64,000 bases of DNA, from the NCBI GenBank assembly GCA_002869385.1, contig PKTB01000022.1:186001-250000 (forward strand). The letters are read 5' to 3'. The notes beneath the pieces were generated by a model. The model was not told the origin of the DNA. It saw nothing but the letters and a program-made list of their open reading frames with translations, and did not search any database. Both the position numbers and the translations under genes were made by a program. This DNA comes from Marinilabiliales bacterium. Its GTDB lineage: Bacteria > Bacteroidota > Bacteroidia > Bacteroidales > ML635J-15. The first letter of the stretch is position 1, and each line of letters begins with the position of its first letter. Positions 29,099 through 43,400 of the stretch are shown here, one piece after another.

Positions 29099-32000
29099 TT
29101 ATTGTTTTATAACTTTTATATTAAACACTTGATCTTTAGCAATCACTTTTAGATAGTAAACAGCCGGAGGTAATTTGTTTAAGTCTAGTTTTTCAGTGTA
29201 TGCACTGTTTTCTATATATGCTTCTTGAGTTATAATCGTTTTACCCATTTCATTAATAATTTCAATCTTTGCCTTACATTCAGAAATATTATCGAAAACA
29301 ATATTTAATTCTGAATTAAATGGATTTGGATATACCAATATTTCTGGTTCGGAATTTTCAAAATTGTCACACTTGAGTGCGATAGGATGGAAAGTTCTAA
29401 TTGTACCATCATAATCTACTTGTTTTAATCTGTAATATGATTGTGAAAAGAATGGTTTTTTATCTAAAGCAGAATAGTATTTTAAGGAGTTCGAGTTTCC
29501 TGATCCTTTGATCCTTGAAACTTCATAGTAATGAATTAAATCTGTTGATTTTTCAACTATAAAGTAATCATTATTAATTTCTGAAATAGTTGCACAATTA
29601 AGTTTTACGATTCCATTTTCACATGCAGCATTAAATTCAACTAGTTCAACTGGTAATGCTCCGGCTTTACCACCAACTGCAAATTCAGAGAAACCACTAA
29701 GGCCATTTCTATGTACTGTTGGTTCTTCGTTACTACCTGTTGCTGTTTCATGAGTACCATTTAATGTCCAAGGGCTAGCTGCATTTGCACGTTTTAGTAA
29801 CCATAGCTGAGTATAGTCAATAACACCTAATCCAGTAGCAGTTAAATCAACATCATATGTGCCACCTGCAAGACCGTCGCCGGCATTTATAGGCCAGTAT
29901 CCTTCAATTGCTGTTGCTTCAATTATATTGCCACCATCATCAAGTGTTAAGCCATTCATAGTTGGGTCCGATGCATTAAAGCTCGCAGTTAAAGTTCCTC
30001 CGCTTGTTGGAGCAGTAGTGTAACTTATGTATGCAGGTCGGTAATAATCAACGGTACCTACAGTGAAAACAACATTTGAGCTTGTGTTGGAATCAAACCA
30101 TCTTCTAATATCACCAATAACAGAGCCATCAGTATGACTTACTGTACCTAGATTTGCAGTACTTGTACCAATTGAAATTAAGTTTGCTCCAGTAGTAATA
30201 TTTCCATCTGTCATATCAAGATTATTACTTACAATTACATTAGCTTGTAGTTCAATACCTAGACCGCTATTATTTACGATAACATCATAAAATGTTAAAT
30301 CACTTGTTGATTGGATGGTTTGAGTTCCTGAACCATCGAAAACAACGGTACTATTATTTTCTGCAACAAAAGTATCCTGGTTATCAAAGTTTCCTTATAT
30401 TGTTAATGAGTTTCCGGTACCAACAGTTAATGTTCCATCAAGGATGGTAATGTTGTTACAATCAACATTTTCAGAAACAGTAGGGTTATTATTAAGATTA
30501 CAATAATCTACAATAAATACATTTGTTCCAGCACTAGGAATAACTGTAGCATTTGAGTATCCTCCAGGGTTTTTGAAAATCCAGTTTTCATTTGTGCTAG
30601 CATCCCAGTTTAAGGTATTATCACCTGTCCAAACATAGTCGTTAGTTACAATGCCAGGTATTGCTGGTATTCCAGTAATGTCATATGAGATATTTGCAGT
30701 AGTATCACAACCAAAGTTGTCATAAACTGTAAATGTACCTGAGTAAGCACCTGTGGTGCTTCCAATATCTGGAATTAGATCATAAACTAAAGGGTTGGTT
30801 TGCTCTGATACAGGACTTGTTGATGCAGATGTTAATGTCCAATCAGCATAATCCAGACTTGTTTCATAATCCCAATAACTTGGCATAAGGTCTGATGAAA
30901 GCGCCATTTCCCAATTAAATATCCAACCATTACTTTTAACTTCGCTATCACATACCTTAATAGTCCACGTTCCGTTCAATGGACAGCCTGCAAGATTTGA
31001 GAAACTTTCAAATGGATGATAGACATTTGTCATATTATCCATGTCGGACGGATTAATGGAATAATCAAGATATGCATTTGCAGCAATTGGAGAATGGTTT
31101 TCAGAAGAATACACATAACCATTTGCATAAGAGTAATCATCATTGTTTGACCAACAGTAGTCCCAACCTTCACCAGGGTAATTCAAAGCGGCAGTAGGAT
31201 TACATGGCTTACCTGATGTTTCTAAGTCTTTTGTATATGGAATACCAAAAGTGACAATGTCAGTTGTTGCATAAGGCCAGTAATAAGTAAAATCATCCAT
31301 TGCATCTACTGACTGAGCATAAGTGTAATAATCCTGAACTAATATTGCTGAGCCACAATTATTCGGGCCATTAAGTGAAATCTGAATGTTAGCAATATTT
31401 GAATGTTCCATATTAATCTTTAAATATAGAAGATTTTCTTCTGATTGTAATGTTGAGTTTACTGGAAAGTCAGTAAAAGTAACACTTGATTCGAAACACC
31501 TTTCTGGACAATAAGGTCCATCCGGGATATAAGTAGTGATTCCCTCACCGAGTTTTAAGTTAATATCTCCACAATATGGGTCTGCTACAATATCACTACT
31601 TGTCGGACTTCCAATATCAACAGGTTGAGATGTTCCAGCGCAACCTTCTAATGTAGTTGTAATATCTGTAACAATAGGTCCTGAAGAGGATCTGATTCTA
31701 AATGGGATTCTACTATAGCAAGTTCCTGTATTTACAACAAATGAACCATCATATCCACTTGCATAATTAACTGTATATACTAGTGGAGCAGAGGTAAATC
31801 TTTCCGGTCCTGTTCCATCATATGAATTTACAATCAATTCGGAGATAGGAGTAGCATCCATTGAAGCTGCTAAAGTTAGGGTTTCACCCTGACACATATA
31901 TATGTAATAAATCCCTTCAGTTGAATTTAAAACTGGTGTGTGAGAAGACCCGGTAAAGTCAATTGCACCAAGTGCACAAGGTGGCGGAGGACAAGTGTAA

Positions 32001-35000
32001 GTTATAGATACATTATCAACAGCAAATGGAGGATCTGCCCCACCTGAATTGTTATCATTAGTCCATTCAAAAATTAGTCTTACACTATTTAGTCCTGCAT
32101 ATACTTCATCAATTGTGATTGTCGAAGCAGAAGTCCAGCTTGCTTCTCCAGAGTAACTGTCTTCACCAACTTGAATAATACCGGTTGGCGCTGATCCACT
32201 TTCAGATATTTCTTCACCATAGACAGGAGTGTAATACGATGGAGTAATATAAACTTTCATTACATCACTATTACTTTCTCCGTTTCCAATCCAATTAAAG
32301 TCTAATTTTATATTAGTTGCACCACCGGGTATTGCAAAGTCTTTAAATATATGAGTTGAAGAAGATCTTCCATTATCGTAAGCATGAGGAGGTGTTGCAG
32401 CACCGTAATTGTTTGTAACATAAGCGCAGTTACTTCCTGTGAATCCGGCTGTTGCTCCTGTTTCGCAAACAAATTGATTTGCGTAAGCGTCAGCTGTTGA
32501 TGTTGACCACCAGAAGCTATCGCTAAAGTCTGGACCTGTTTCAAAACCACCATCAGTTGTAGGGTCGATTGCAATACCATCGCATGTAGGTGCAGCAGCA
32601 GTAAATGTCCACTCACTACATCCTGTGGCAACTCCACATCCATTTCTTGGAACAATTTTCCAATGATATTCAACATTAGGTGTAAGAATTGGGGCAAATG
32701 ATGTTCCTGTCATATTTACCGGAGTAGCAGGTAAACTACTTGCACCAAAATAGACATCATAACTTGTTGCACCAGAAACAGCATCCCAGCTTAGTGTGGT
32801 TCCTGGTTCAATATCAACTGCAGCATCAGAAGGACTTGGATTACTTGAACAAGATGGGGCACCTGGTACAACATTAACAACTTCGGTTGTGTGGTCTGCT
32901 GTACAACAATTACTGTTTGTTGCTGTTAAAGTAAAAGAACCGCTTGTTGCACCCATAGTTACGGTAGGACTTTGAGAGTTTGCGTCTGGAGTATACGTGC
33001 AACCTGCAGGACCTGTCCAAGAATATGTCGTCATTCCAGAAGGGCCTCCGCTTAAGATAATGTCAGTTCCTGTGCAGGCTCCGGTTTCAGATACTGAAGC
33101 TGTAACTACTGGGACATCTATGTAGATATTTGCTGTAGGACTTTGTGCATATACAGCACAACCATTACTATATGCTTTACAATATATTGAAGTATTCGCT
33201 GATAGTGTTCCCGGTGAGTAAGTAGCGCTAGTTTCACCAACAACTTCAGCTCCATCCTTATACCATTGGTAAGAGTATGGAGTGGTTCCACCTGAGATTG
33301 TTAGGCTAAATGCTCCTGGATCTGCACCTTCACATATATTGCTATTTGCAGGACTTATTGCTGAAACTGTTGGTGCAGCACAACCAGCTACAATAGTAAT
33401 TATGTAGTCTTCTGTTTCACCATAACTTAAATTAGAACAAGCATCAGTTGGAGCAGCGTTAAAACAACATCTTACTCTCATTCTTGTTTCGCCGGCAACT
33501 GCTGAACCAGGGATTGTAATATTTGTACTATATGTTGCTGGTAAAGTGTTTGCAAAACCTGATAAAACAGATTCTGTAATTGTAAATTGCCCATCATGAT
33601 TCCAGTCAATCCACACGTTTATTCCTTCTTCATCACCAGCTGTTGTCACGTCTAAACTATATATGTTTCCTTGTGTAAGTGAAGGGTTTGGAGTGGAATA
33701 AAGAGTTGTATTAGATGGTGATGATCCTGTGCAACCAGTAGAATTGTTAATTGTACTAAATGTAACATTACTAATAAAATCTGAACTGCAAGAATATGTG
33801 TATGTTGGTTCACAATATACTACATCTATTGGTCTATTGCCAGATGGGTCAGTAACATCTGGAGTTCTTGGAGTTCCGTCTACTGTAATAGATGTACAAA
33901 CAGCATCCACAACATTCCCAACAGTTGCAGTTGATGCGATATCATATGTTAACCAGAAATAGTTAGTTCCTGATGATAGAGTATAAGGTAGATTCGTGCC
34001 AGTATTTATTGTAAATGATCCTGTAGGGCTCACTTCAACATCACCAAGTTGAGTTGTAGTTGCGAAAGAACTAGAGATTCCGCTGGTCCAAAGTGTTGCA
34101 TTTGCAATGTCAGCAGCAGCAGTCGAGCCAGTGATATTAAATGTGAATGATGATATATCAAATGGGTTAGTAGCACCAGTCGTAACAACTTGAACACAGA
34201 TTATTTCCTGATCATATGTATTTGGAGCAGTTACATCGGTATTGTCTTGAGTTACAGTACATGAGCTAAATGCCATTGGAGTAGCTGCGACTACATTAAC
34301 AGTATAATCTTCGAAAGATCCATAAGTTACTGTATAACATGGGTCAGGTGGAGAATAGTCAGCTCCTCCTATTCTTAACCTATGTGTGCCTAGCGATGCA
34401 GTTACAGGAACGGTAAACTCAGCATTTAGTGTTGTTGGGTTTGTAGATGAAGATTCTCCGGAATAAACTTCTTCTCCAACATCATCAAAGTCACCGTCTT
34501 TATTCCAGTCAATCCAAATAACTGTATAATAGGAATATCCTGTTGAGTATGTAATATCTATTGGAACAGTAGCACCTTGTGTTACATTTGTAGACATTGC
34601 AGTATAATCGCCATAATTATTAGTTTCTGTTCCTGTTGTATTGTTTATCGAACCACAGGTAACATTTGTAATACCATCATTATCTACAGAACTTGGAGCA
34701 GGATCACAATAAGATATTCCAACTATTCGATAACCTGCAGGAGCTGTTGTTGTAGGAGAATATGGAGTCCCATCGACAGTTATAGATGTACATTCAGCAT
34801 CAATGTGATTATCTAAAGTTGCACCTGCGTCAATATCATAAGTTAACCAGAAGTAATTTGTTCCGGAAGATAATTCTTGATTATATGTGAAAGAAAATGA
34901 ACCACTTGGCGATGCGACAACTGAACCAATTTGACTTGTTGTTGCAAAGCTAGAACTTGTTCCTGTATACAATAGTGTAGCATTTGATATGTCACTTGTG

Positions 35001-38000
35001 CTCGTTGTTCCAGTAGTATTTAGAGTTAATGATGTGATATTAATTGGGTTTAATGTTCCAAGCATATCTATTTGAATGCAAACGATTTGTTGTGCAGTCG
35101 CTCCAGGAGCAACTGATCCTGTTATTTGAGTAGTTGTAGAAGAAACATATTCCATGTCTTGAATAGGTACAATGCTTACATTGTCTATCGACAAGTCATT
35201 ATCTGCGTCATACACTGTAGATTCTCCATAAAAACCAATTTTAACTGTTCCTGTATAACCTGACATATCAATAGTTATATGTTCTCCGGAGGTGGATATA
35301 TCTGAGTATGCAGGGCTACTCGAATTTGTCCATTCTTGTAGAATATTTGCATTTGACCATGTAGCGCCATCATCAGTTGATATTACAACGGCAAACATAT
35401 CATCTGTTCCAGTAGATTCTGGAGGATCTGAATTTGCAAAGTCTGTTAGTGCAAGATCGAATTCAAGTTGATAGTCTACGGTTCCTGTTCCTAAATTTAT
35501 TGACGGAGTAACCAACCAATCTTGACAAGTCGTTCCATATACATTAAGTTGAGCACCATCAGATGCTCCACAATTTGCAAAGTCATCTGAACTCCAACCA
35601 GATGAAGTTAATGTCTCGGTTGTACTTGCTGCCAGAGTACCTTCAAATTCCGACCAACAAGGTGGTAAGTATGAATCAAAAGTTTCCAGCCATGGATAGG
35701 ATACTATCGCACCACAAGCTGTTGTAAATATCTCAGGACCTATCCAATCACTTACATCTCCACTACCACAATCTGCTCTTAGCCAAACATAATAAGTCGT
35801 ACTATGATTAAGTGATGATAATGTATATGATGTTCCACTTTGATTTTCAATTGTTGGTGTCGTTGCTCCATCAGGAGGTGTTGAGGAAGTACTATGATAG
35901 AAATCATAACCGTCAGCAGGAGAAGAGATGGAAGCTGTCCAATCTAAATCCGCTGATGAAGATGTTATATTTGAACTAACTAAATCAGATGCTTGAACAC
36001 AAGTTGGAGCAATATCGATTGTAATGTCATCCATTGAGATGTACCATGGTGTTCCGTTTATTGATCCTAGAATTCCAACGTAGAAGGTTCCTGTTGATGA
36101 TGGAGAGAAATATCCATTAATGTTTTGATAAGAACCGTTAATAATACCAGTTGCCGAAACAATAGTATTTGTCATTGAAGCAGCATCAGATGAATTTCCG
36201 TATGCAATTGTAATATCTGCATTGGTTGAAGTGGATCCATCTTGTCTAGCATATAAAGAAACTTCATAATTAACCCCATTTGTTAAATTAATAGGGATAA
36301 AAATCCAATCATCATTGCTATAGTAAAGAGTTGCATTATAAGACCCGGTTCTTGGCGTTCTATTATATGTTGATGATGTACTATTTGCCATCCAAGTCGC
36401 TGAGCCTAAAACAGATTCTTGAATTAGACATCCTGCAATTTCAGTGTCATCAGTATAGCCACTTTCGAAACCTTCGAAGTAAGGAACAGTGTATGGTACG
36501 CATGAGGTTGAAAACTCAAAAGGTCCAGACCAGCTACTAAGATCTCCACCACAATCAGCCCTTACATAAAATTCGTATGTTGAGTTTGCTGAAAGGCCTG
36601 TGTATGTGTATGGATTTGAAGTAACACCTGATTGAGTTGGTGTTCCTGTAGGAGAAAACACACTTGTTCCTAATTCAATATCCCAAGTAGTTGCAGATCC
36701 ACCTTCTGTCCAGCCTAAATCTGCTTGGGTGGCATTGATTGATGTTGCTGTCAAGCTTAGTGGTTGAGGACATGAAGGAATCTCAATTACTGCGACATTA
36801 TCAACAAATAAGTCATTATCAGCATTTGACACTGTTGATTCACCGTAAAATCCAAATTGAACAACTCCTGTATAACCAGTAAGGTCAATGATTACTCTTT
36901 CTCCTGTTGTAGAAATATCATTATAAACATATGACGAACCACCATTATCCCATTGTTGCAGCGTGTTTGCAGAAGTCCACGTAGACCCATTATCTGTTGA
37001 AATTACTACTGCAAAGATATCATCAGTTCCGTCAAGATCTGGTGTCCCTGTTGTACCATAATCAGTTAAAGCAAGGTCAAACTCTAATTGATAATCTGTT
37101 GCACCTGCTCCTAAATCTATCGATGGTGTTATAAGCCAATCAGAAGCTGTTGTGCCATAAATGTTAATTCTTGCACTACCAGTAGAGCCAGAGTTTGCAA
37201 ATCCATCATCCATCCAAGTAGATGTTGTTCCGGATAATGTACTAGGTGCAGCAAGTGTGCCGGCAGTTTCTGACCAACAATTTGGTACGTATGTTGAAAA
37301 ACCTTCAGAAAATGGAGGAGTATATGTTGCACATGTTGTAGAGAAAGCATATGGTCCTGACCAATTACTATAATCAGATCCACCACAATCAGCTCTTACA
37401 TAAAATTCATAATCTGTAGAGGCTGATAGTCCTGTATATGTATATGGGTTGGATGTAACACCTGATTGAGTTGGGGTGCCTGTAGGTGAAAAACCACTAG
37501 TTCCTAATTCAATGTCCCAAGTAGTTCCAGAGCCTGACTCTGTCCAGCCTAGATCTGCTTGTGTTGCTGCGATAGATGTTGCAGTTAAACTTGTTGGTTG
37601 TGGACAAGAAGGAATCTCAATTACTGCGACATTATCAACAAATAAATCATTATCAGCATTAGAAACAGTTGATTCAGCGTAAAATCCAAATTTAACGACA
37701 CCTGTATAGCCTGTTAAATCAATAATAACCCTTTCACCAGTATTTGAGATATCATTATATACAAATGACGAACCACCATTATCCCATTGCTGCAGTGTGT
37801 TTGCAGAAGTCCAGGTAGATCCATCGTCTGTTGAAATTACTACTGCAAAGATATCATCAGTTCCCGTTAAGTCAGGAGTTGCAGTGGTATTATAATACGT
37901 TAATGCTAGATCAAACTCTAACTGATAATCTGTTGCTCCTGCTCCTAAATCTATTGAGGGAGTTATTAACCATTCATCAGCGGTAGTACCATAAATGTTA

Positions 38001-39883
38001 ATTCTTGCGCTACCAGTAGAACCCGAATTTGCAAATCCATCATCTGCCCAAGTAGATGATGTTCCTGATAATGTACTAGGCGCAGCAAGTGTCCCAGCAG
38101 TCTCTGACCAACAATATGGAACGTAAGTTGAAAAGTCCTCAGTAAATGGAGGTGTATATGTTGCGCAAGTTGTAGAAAATGCAAATGGCCCAGCCCAATC
38201 ACTATAATCAGATCCACCACAATCAGCTCTAACATAAAATTCATAATCTGTTGAAGCTGATAGTCCGGTATATGTATATGGGTTGTTTGTAACACCTGAT
38301 TGAGTTGGAGTTCCTGTAGGTGAAAACCCATTTGTTCCTAGTTCAATGTCCCAAGTAGTTGCAGAACCTGACTCTGTCCAGACTAAATCTGCTTGTGTTG
38401 CTGCAATAGATGTTGCAGTTAGATTAGTCGGTGTTGGACATGAAATTATACTTAATTCAATATCGTCTATTGCAATTGGTACGGGGCCTCCAAGTGATCC
38501 GTCATTTTTCCAAGTAAATACTAGTTTCCAGTTTGCACCTGCATATGTTGCAGCATCAAGTTCAATATTTTCTGTTGTCCAACTAGTTTGTTCGCTATAA
38601 TATGTATCTCCGATTTGATCGGCACTGATTTCTGTAAGACTTCCTGCTACAGGTGTAGCTTGAGTCATGTAAACGGTTAAATTGTCATAACTTGTTTCAC
38701 CATCACACTTCCAGTTAAATTGCAGATTAAAAGGATTACTGCCTGCCGGAAGGGCTAAATCGACATAAATATGCGATGTGTAGGCTGTTCCATTATTATA
38801 GTTGTATGAGCTACCATCATCAGTAATGTATGCTGAGTTAGAGCCAGTTACAGCACCTGCATTTGTGCCAACCATCCAGTAATTTGAAGCATCACTTATA
38901 ACAGTAAAACTTCCAAGACCTGATTCAAAACTTTCTGTAAAGGGCATTGGTGTAGATAAAGCTGTAGTTGTAAAAGATCCTGAGGATGCAGTAGTATGAT
39001 AACAAACATCAGTGTTATTGTATTCATAAATGTCAAAAGTATATCCTGTTTCAGGAGTAAGTCCAGTCACATCAACACTTGTACCAGTTCCGTTATATAC
39101 GACATAATTACCTGTACCGGTGATATTTCCTAATCCAAAAACAGTATTTGCAGTATATGAACTTCCACTTGATGGGGCAACTGCAGATGTACTTGTTTCT
39201 CTAGCAACAGCTAAAATATTGTCTCCATTACCTCTTGTCCAGTTGCCTGTTACTGATGTGCCTGTAGAGTTGTTTGTAAATGAACCAATTGATGCTTGGG
39301 TAGATGGTGGTGTACAAGGAGGAAGAGTGTAATATACAGTAATAGAAATATAATCAACATAAGAATCTTCTGACCCATTGGAAGCTTGTGTTGAAGTAAA
39401 CATGACACCAAAGTTAGAACTGTTTATTTCGGCAGGGGACCATGTCGTTCCCCATAAATCCGCACTGCCACCATAGTTGGCTACAGTTTCGCTAGATTGC
39501 CACTTAGTACTTGTGTCCCCATAGTCTGAGCCTGCAATATTTGTCCCGTCTTTTGTTAAATAGAGATTACTGTCATATGTTTTTCCGCCTGTTGTGTATT
39601 TGTCTATAGAAACAACTATACCAATAATAGTTGCTGTTCCAGGAATTGAAAAACCATAATTCGTTGCAACTAGATAATCTGTGGTTTCATTTTTTGGAAT
39701 CGTGGCAGTAGCAATTGAACTATCATCTGTCAGGATATTTGTTGTATTGGTCCAAGAAACTGTACCATAGGAAACATTTGCTGCTGAAGATGGGTAATTT
39801 GGTCCTTCAGACTGTCCAAGTAAAGAAATAGAAAATAGTAATGAAATCACTATGCTCAATAAAAAAAGTAAACCTCTTTTCAT
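29099..39883 (-). CDS. Giant modular T9SS surface protein (3594 residues), one TAA
   Basis: A cell-surface protein with a signal peptide ending SLLGQ. In order: a beta-rich N-terminal domain; a fibronectin III-like unit; a choice-of-anchor domain; two near-identical 278-residue units of fibronectin III plus anchor (about 490-1045) and a third partial one; two further anchor/FN3 pairs to about 1600; two GEVED domains (about 1720-1865 and 2014-2165); Ig-like domains; a P-domain-like region (about 2760-2995); and a C-terminal T9SS type A sorting domain (YPNPFNSELNI, ending KVIKQ). This architecture suggests adhesion or matrix formation. TAA at 30395-30397 (codon 3163) splits it; the lost residue is probably Glu. 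C3430 replaces the Trp found in its paralogues (TGG to TGT). Confidence 0.85.
36743..38444. repeat. Tandem 834-bp coding repeat (FN3 plus anchor)
   Basis: Matching words recur at 36743, 37577 and 38411, an exact 834-bp (278-codon) period, and long stretches of the first two complete units differ only by scattered substitutions. The unit encodes one fibronectin III-like domain and one choice-of-anchor domain. The similarity at DNA level means recent duplication or gene conversion. Confidence 0.85.
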
Positions 39884-39943
39884 AGTAAAAGTTCTCAGTT
39901 AAAAAATTATTATCCTCTCAATGTATTAACTCAGAAAAAACAT

Positions 39944-39969
39944 AAAAAAAACAAAGCAAAGCTTTGTTT
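39944..39969 (-). promoter_or_regulatory. Terminator-like hairpin in leader of the giant gene
   Basis: On the reverse strand a 9-bp stem AAACAAAGC / GCTTTGTTT with a 3-nt loop (39949-39969) is followed by an eight-U run. It lies about 60 bases upstream of the start at 39883 with no other gene upstream, so it could act as a premature terminator (attenuator) for that gene. Confidence 0.5.
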
Positions 39970-40412
39970 ATAGGTAAAGTAATCTAGAGAAGGTTCTTCT
40001 TCTCAACACTAGTACAGCACTTTATCTGTTTTTTAATCATTGAAATATACCTCTAATCTTCTCAATTAATACACATGTAAATTTACAATTAATTATGCTT
40101 TGTCTGTAGTAAGGTGTTGATTTTATACAAAAATTGTATTACAACAATAATGATGTCTTTATTTTTGTTGGTTAAATAGGGGTTAAGTGTTTGATATTTA
40201 GCACATAATCATATCAATAAAATAGTATGTTAAAGTTTAATAAAATTGACAGAAAGGTTACAATACATATACTATATGTAGTATTAGTTATATGGACAAT
40301 CTCTTTAAATTCTATTGTATTACATTAGATAAAGATATTTATAATAATACAAATTCAAATATCTAAATGTTCTGATATATAAGAATATATGTGATAGTTT
40401 TCAGATCTTTAC
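39970..40412. other. Non-coding spacer between the two giant genes
   Basis: About 440 bases of AT-rich DNA. No supported gene is present. A small GAGAA/TTCTC hairpin lies near 39986-40004. No full TAnnTTTG box for the downstream gene was found here, which may be a sequence change in the box or a promoter of another class. Confidence 0.4.
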
Positions 40413-40413
40413 G

Positions 40414-40444
40414 AAAAAACAGACCAAAATATGATCTGTTTTTT
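40414..40444 (-). terminator. Terminator after the second giant gene
   Basis: A 10-bp stem AAAAAACAGA / TCTGTTTTTT with an 11-nt loop lies just past the stop codon at 40451. The arm itself gives the U-run on the reverse strand. Confidence 0.75.
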
Positions 40445-40450
40445 ATGTTT

Positions 40451-43400
40451 TTATTGTTTAGTTACTTTAATGTTAAAGACTTTTAAATCTGAAACTAGTC
40501 TGAGATAGTATATTGCAGGTTTTAGCTCTTTAAGATCAATAGATGTTTCATATAACTTATCAGTTACAAAGATTGATTTCTTAAGAACAATTCTTCCTGT
40601 TTCATCGAGAAAGATAAGTTCTACATCATGATCATTAAGATTTTCTATATATAGTTTTAGTACTGATCTAAATGGATTTGGATAAACATTGATTATGGCT
40701 TCAGAATCATTTGATTTGTCGCAATTTATTACAATTGTATTAAATGTTTCTTTTGTTCCATCGAAATCAACTTGTTTTAATCTGTAAAAATTATCACCGG
40801 AAAATAATTCATTATCTTTAACTTCATATGAATTAATTACATTTGAATTGCCAGCACCATCAACTCTTGTAAATTCAAAGAAATTTACCATATCTCTGGA
40901 TTTTTCAATAATGAAATAATCATTATTTATTTCAGAATATGTTTGCCATGATAAAATAGCAGAATTGTTTTTACATATTCCTTTGAAAGAAACTAATTCA
41001 ACCTGTAAAGTGCTCGTCCATTTTGCAATACTAAATTGTGAGAAGGAAGTATAACCGTCTCTCTCAGCATATCCGTTTCCACTGTCATAGATTCTACCTG
41101 CAGCGTCATTTGCCGGAATTGTTGTTGAACCATCCAGACTTAGCCAGTCTGAGTAATCAGCTGATGCACCATCACGTTTTACAATGCAGAAAAAGTTGTC
41201 ATCACCGGCATCAAGGCCAATGTTTGCAACATATAATCTTATTCCATAGGTTCCGGTTGGTTGAACATTCGGAATTATTGTCCATATTGCATCTTCTCCG
41301 AGAACTTCAGTGAGGTCTTCACCATTTTGTGTACTTGTGAGATTTGCATCTATATTGTTGCTTGTTTCTGTGATTGCATCCACACTTACATCTATATAAC
41401 TTGTTCCGCCTGTAATTGCAGAGATTAAATCTGCTCTCAGGTAATCAGTTGAGCTAGTTCCTTTTCCTATAGGTAGTGGGTAAGTTACACCATTACCTAT
41501 ATATTTACGTATGTTTCCATAAACAAAGCTTTGATCTGAAAAATTTGTTATTGCATTTATTGTAAGGTCTTGTGAAATAATATAATTGCTGCCCGTAGAA
41601 AAAATACCATCAACCAATGAGAGAGCATATGCTACGGTTGCATTATCAAGAAGATTTACACCGGTAGAGCTGTTTTGAACAGTTAGGTTATAGAAAGGGT
41701 AGTTTCCAGAAGTAATATTTTGATCACTAGTCCCTAAAAGTGTTATTGTTCCACTATTATGGTTGAAAATTCCATTATTAAGCCAATTCCCGTACAAATT
41801 AATATTATCTGATGGAGCCGTCATTGTTTTTGTTGCATTGATAGTAATATTATAAAACTCATGACTTGTTGTAGTACCGGAAATTGTCGAAGTGCCATTG
41901 AAGGTAACTGTACCTGTACCTGGATCATAAGTGCCATTATTGGTCCAGTTTGAATTGACTGTAAGGTTATGAGATCCTTGCATAGTCAAAATGCAAGCAG
42001 TTTCGATGGTCAAGTTATTACAAGTAGCATCTGCTGTTGTAATTATTGCTTCGTTAGAGGCACAAGTTGTACCTGCACAAATAATTACATTGTCTGCAGA
42101 TGTTGGAACTACTGATTAAACAGCGTATTCGTCTTCTGCTGTACATTCAAGCCAATTTGAAGCAGTGTTCCAGTCTGTACCAATATTTCTGAAAACATAA
42201 TCACCAGTAGAAACTGTTGTAAGTGGAGTAGGGTTGCTAACAACAACATCAGTAGTTTCAGGATCACTATCTACTCCGTCTACTGTAATTATCAGAGAAT
42301 ATGTACATGAATCATCCGGACCTGCATTTGTAATTGTAGGATTCATTTCAGTTGAAGTGAAACTGTTTGGCCCTGTCCATGAGTATGTAGCTCCTGTAAC
42401 CGGATAGTTAACAGTAAGAGTGATATCCTGACCAACACAGTAAGGTCCATCGTTAGAAACAGGAGGAGCAACGATTGTACAATCTGAAGATCCTTCACCT
42501 GAAACTTGTTCAAAAGAGATAATTCCGTCACAGTTTGCATAATTATTTATCATAATCATATAGTACTCACCAGCTGTTGCGCCTGGAATCTCAAGGGTTT
42601 CTGTTGATGCAGTACTATATGCGCAGTCAACCAGATTTCCATAAGGTTGATCGTAGTTTCCTCCAGTCCCCGGATTACCAGCAGCAGTTAAATCTGCCGG
42701 GTCACAAGTTGTTGCATCAAAAGGTCCCCATGCTGCAAAATCGACATCCCCACAATCACTTTCTATTAAAATTTCCATATCACCAGGTTGGTCGACTCTT
42801 AGGTAATAATATACTGGGTTTGGTTGCGTATACAGACAGCCATATTCTGGTCCTTCTGGTGCAGGTGGGTTGTCAACCCCTGTTGGGAAACTGTAGTTCG
42901 TTCCGGTACAAAATGCTATACTCATTTCGCACATATCTCCGGGTTGAGGTATTGGACAACCTCTACCGTTCCATGGTCCATCATTATATCCTGTTTCTGT
43001 TGGATACCAATCTTCTGCATAATATGTACCTTCGGGTCCAATTAAATCAAAATAGTTTTCATCATAATCAGTACCATCGGTATATGTTATTTCAATAGCT
43101 TCATCTTCATCAGTAGTAATGTAAACGATTTCAGGTCCTGAGCCAGAGTTAAGATCATAATCTCCTATTTCAACTCCACCAACACTAACCGTTACGTAAC
43201 CGCCATCCCAGCCATCTCCTCCATCATCATATAAATACAATGTAGATACGCAACAATCTTCTTCGGTAACTGTGTATGAAACTACATTAGTTTGATTTGA
43301 TAAACCACTATTTGAACATGTTGTTACTAATCTGTAATATGTTGTTACATCTGCAGATGTTGAATACTCCAGTTCATTCTCATCAGGGATGTTTGTCCAA

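Noticed and set aside
34577..34816. Forward-strand reading frames within the giant reverse-strand genes
   Set aside because: They are antisense shadows of repetitive coding sequence and resemble no protein family.
36743..38444. Possible CRISPR-like or satellite repeat array
   Set aside because: The repeats are long, lie within one reading frame and encode protein domains.
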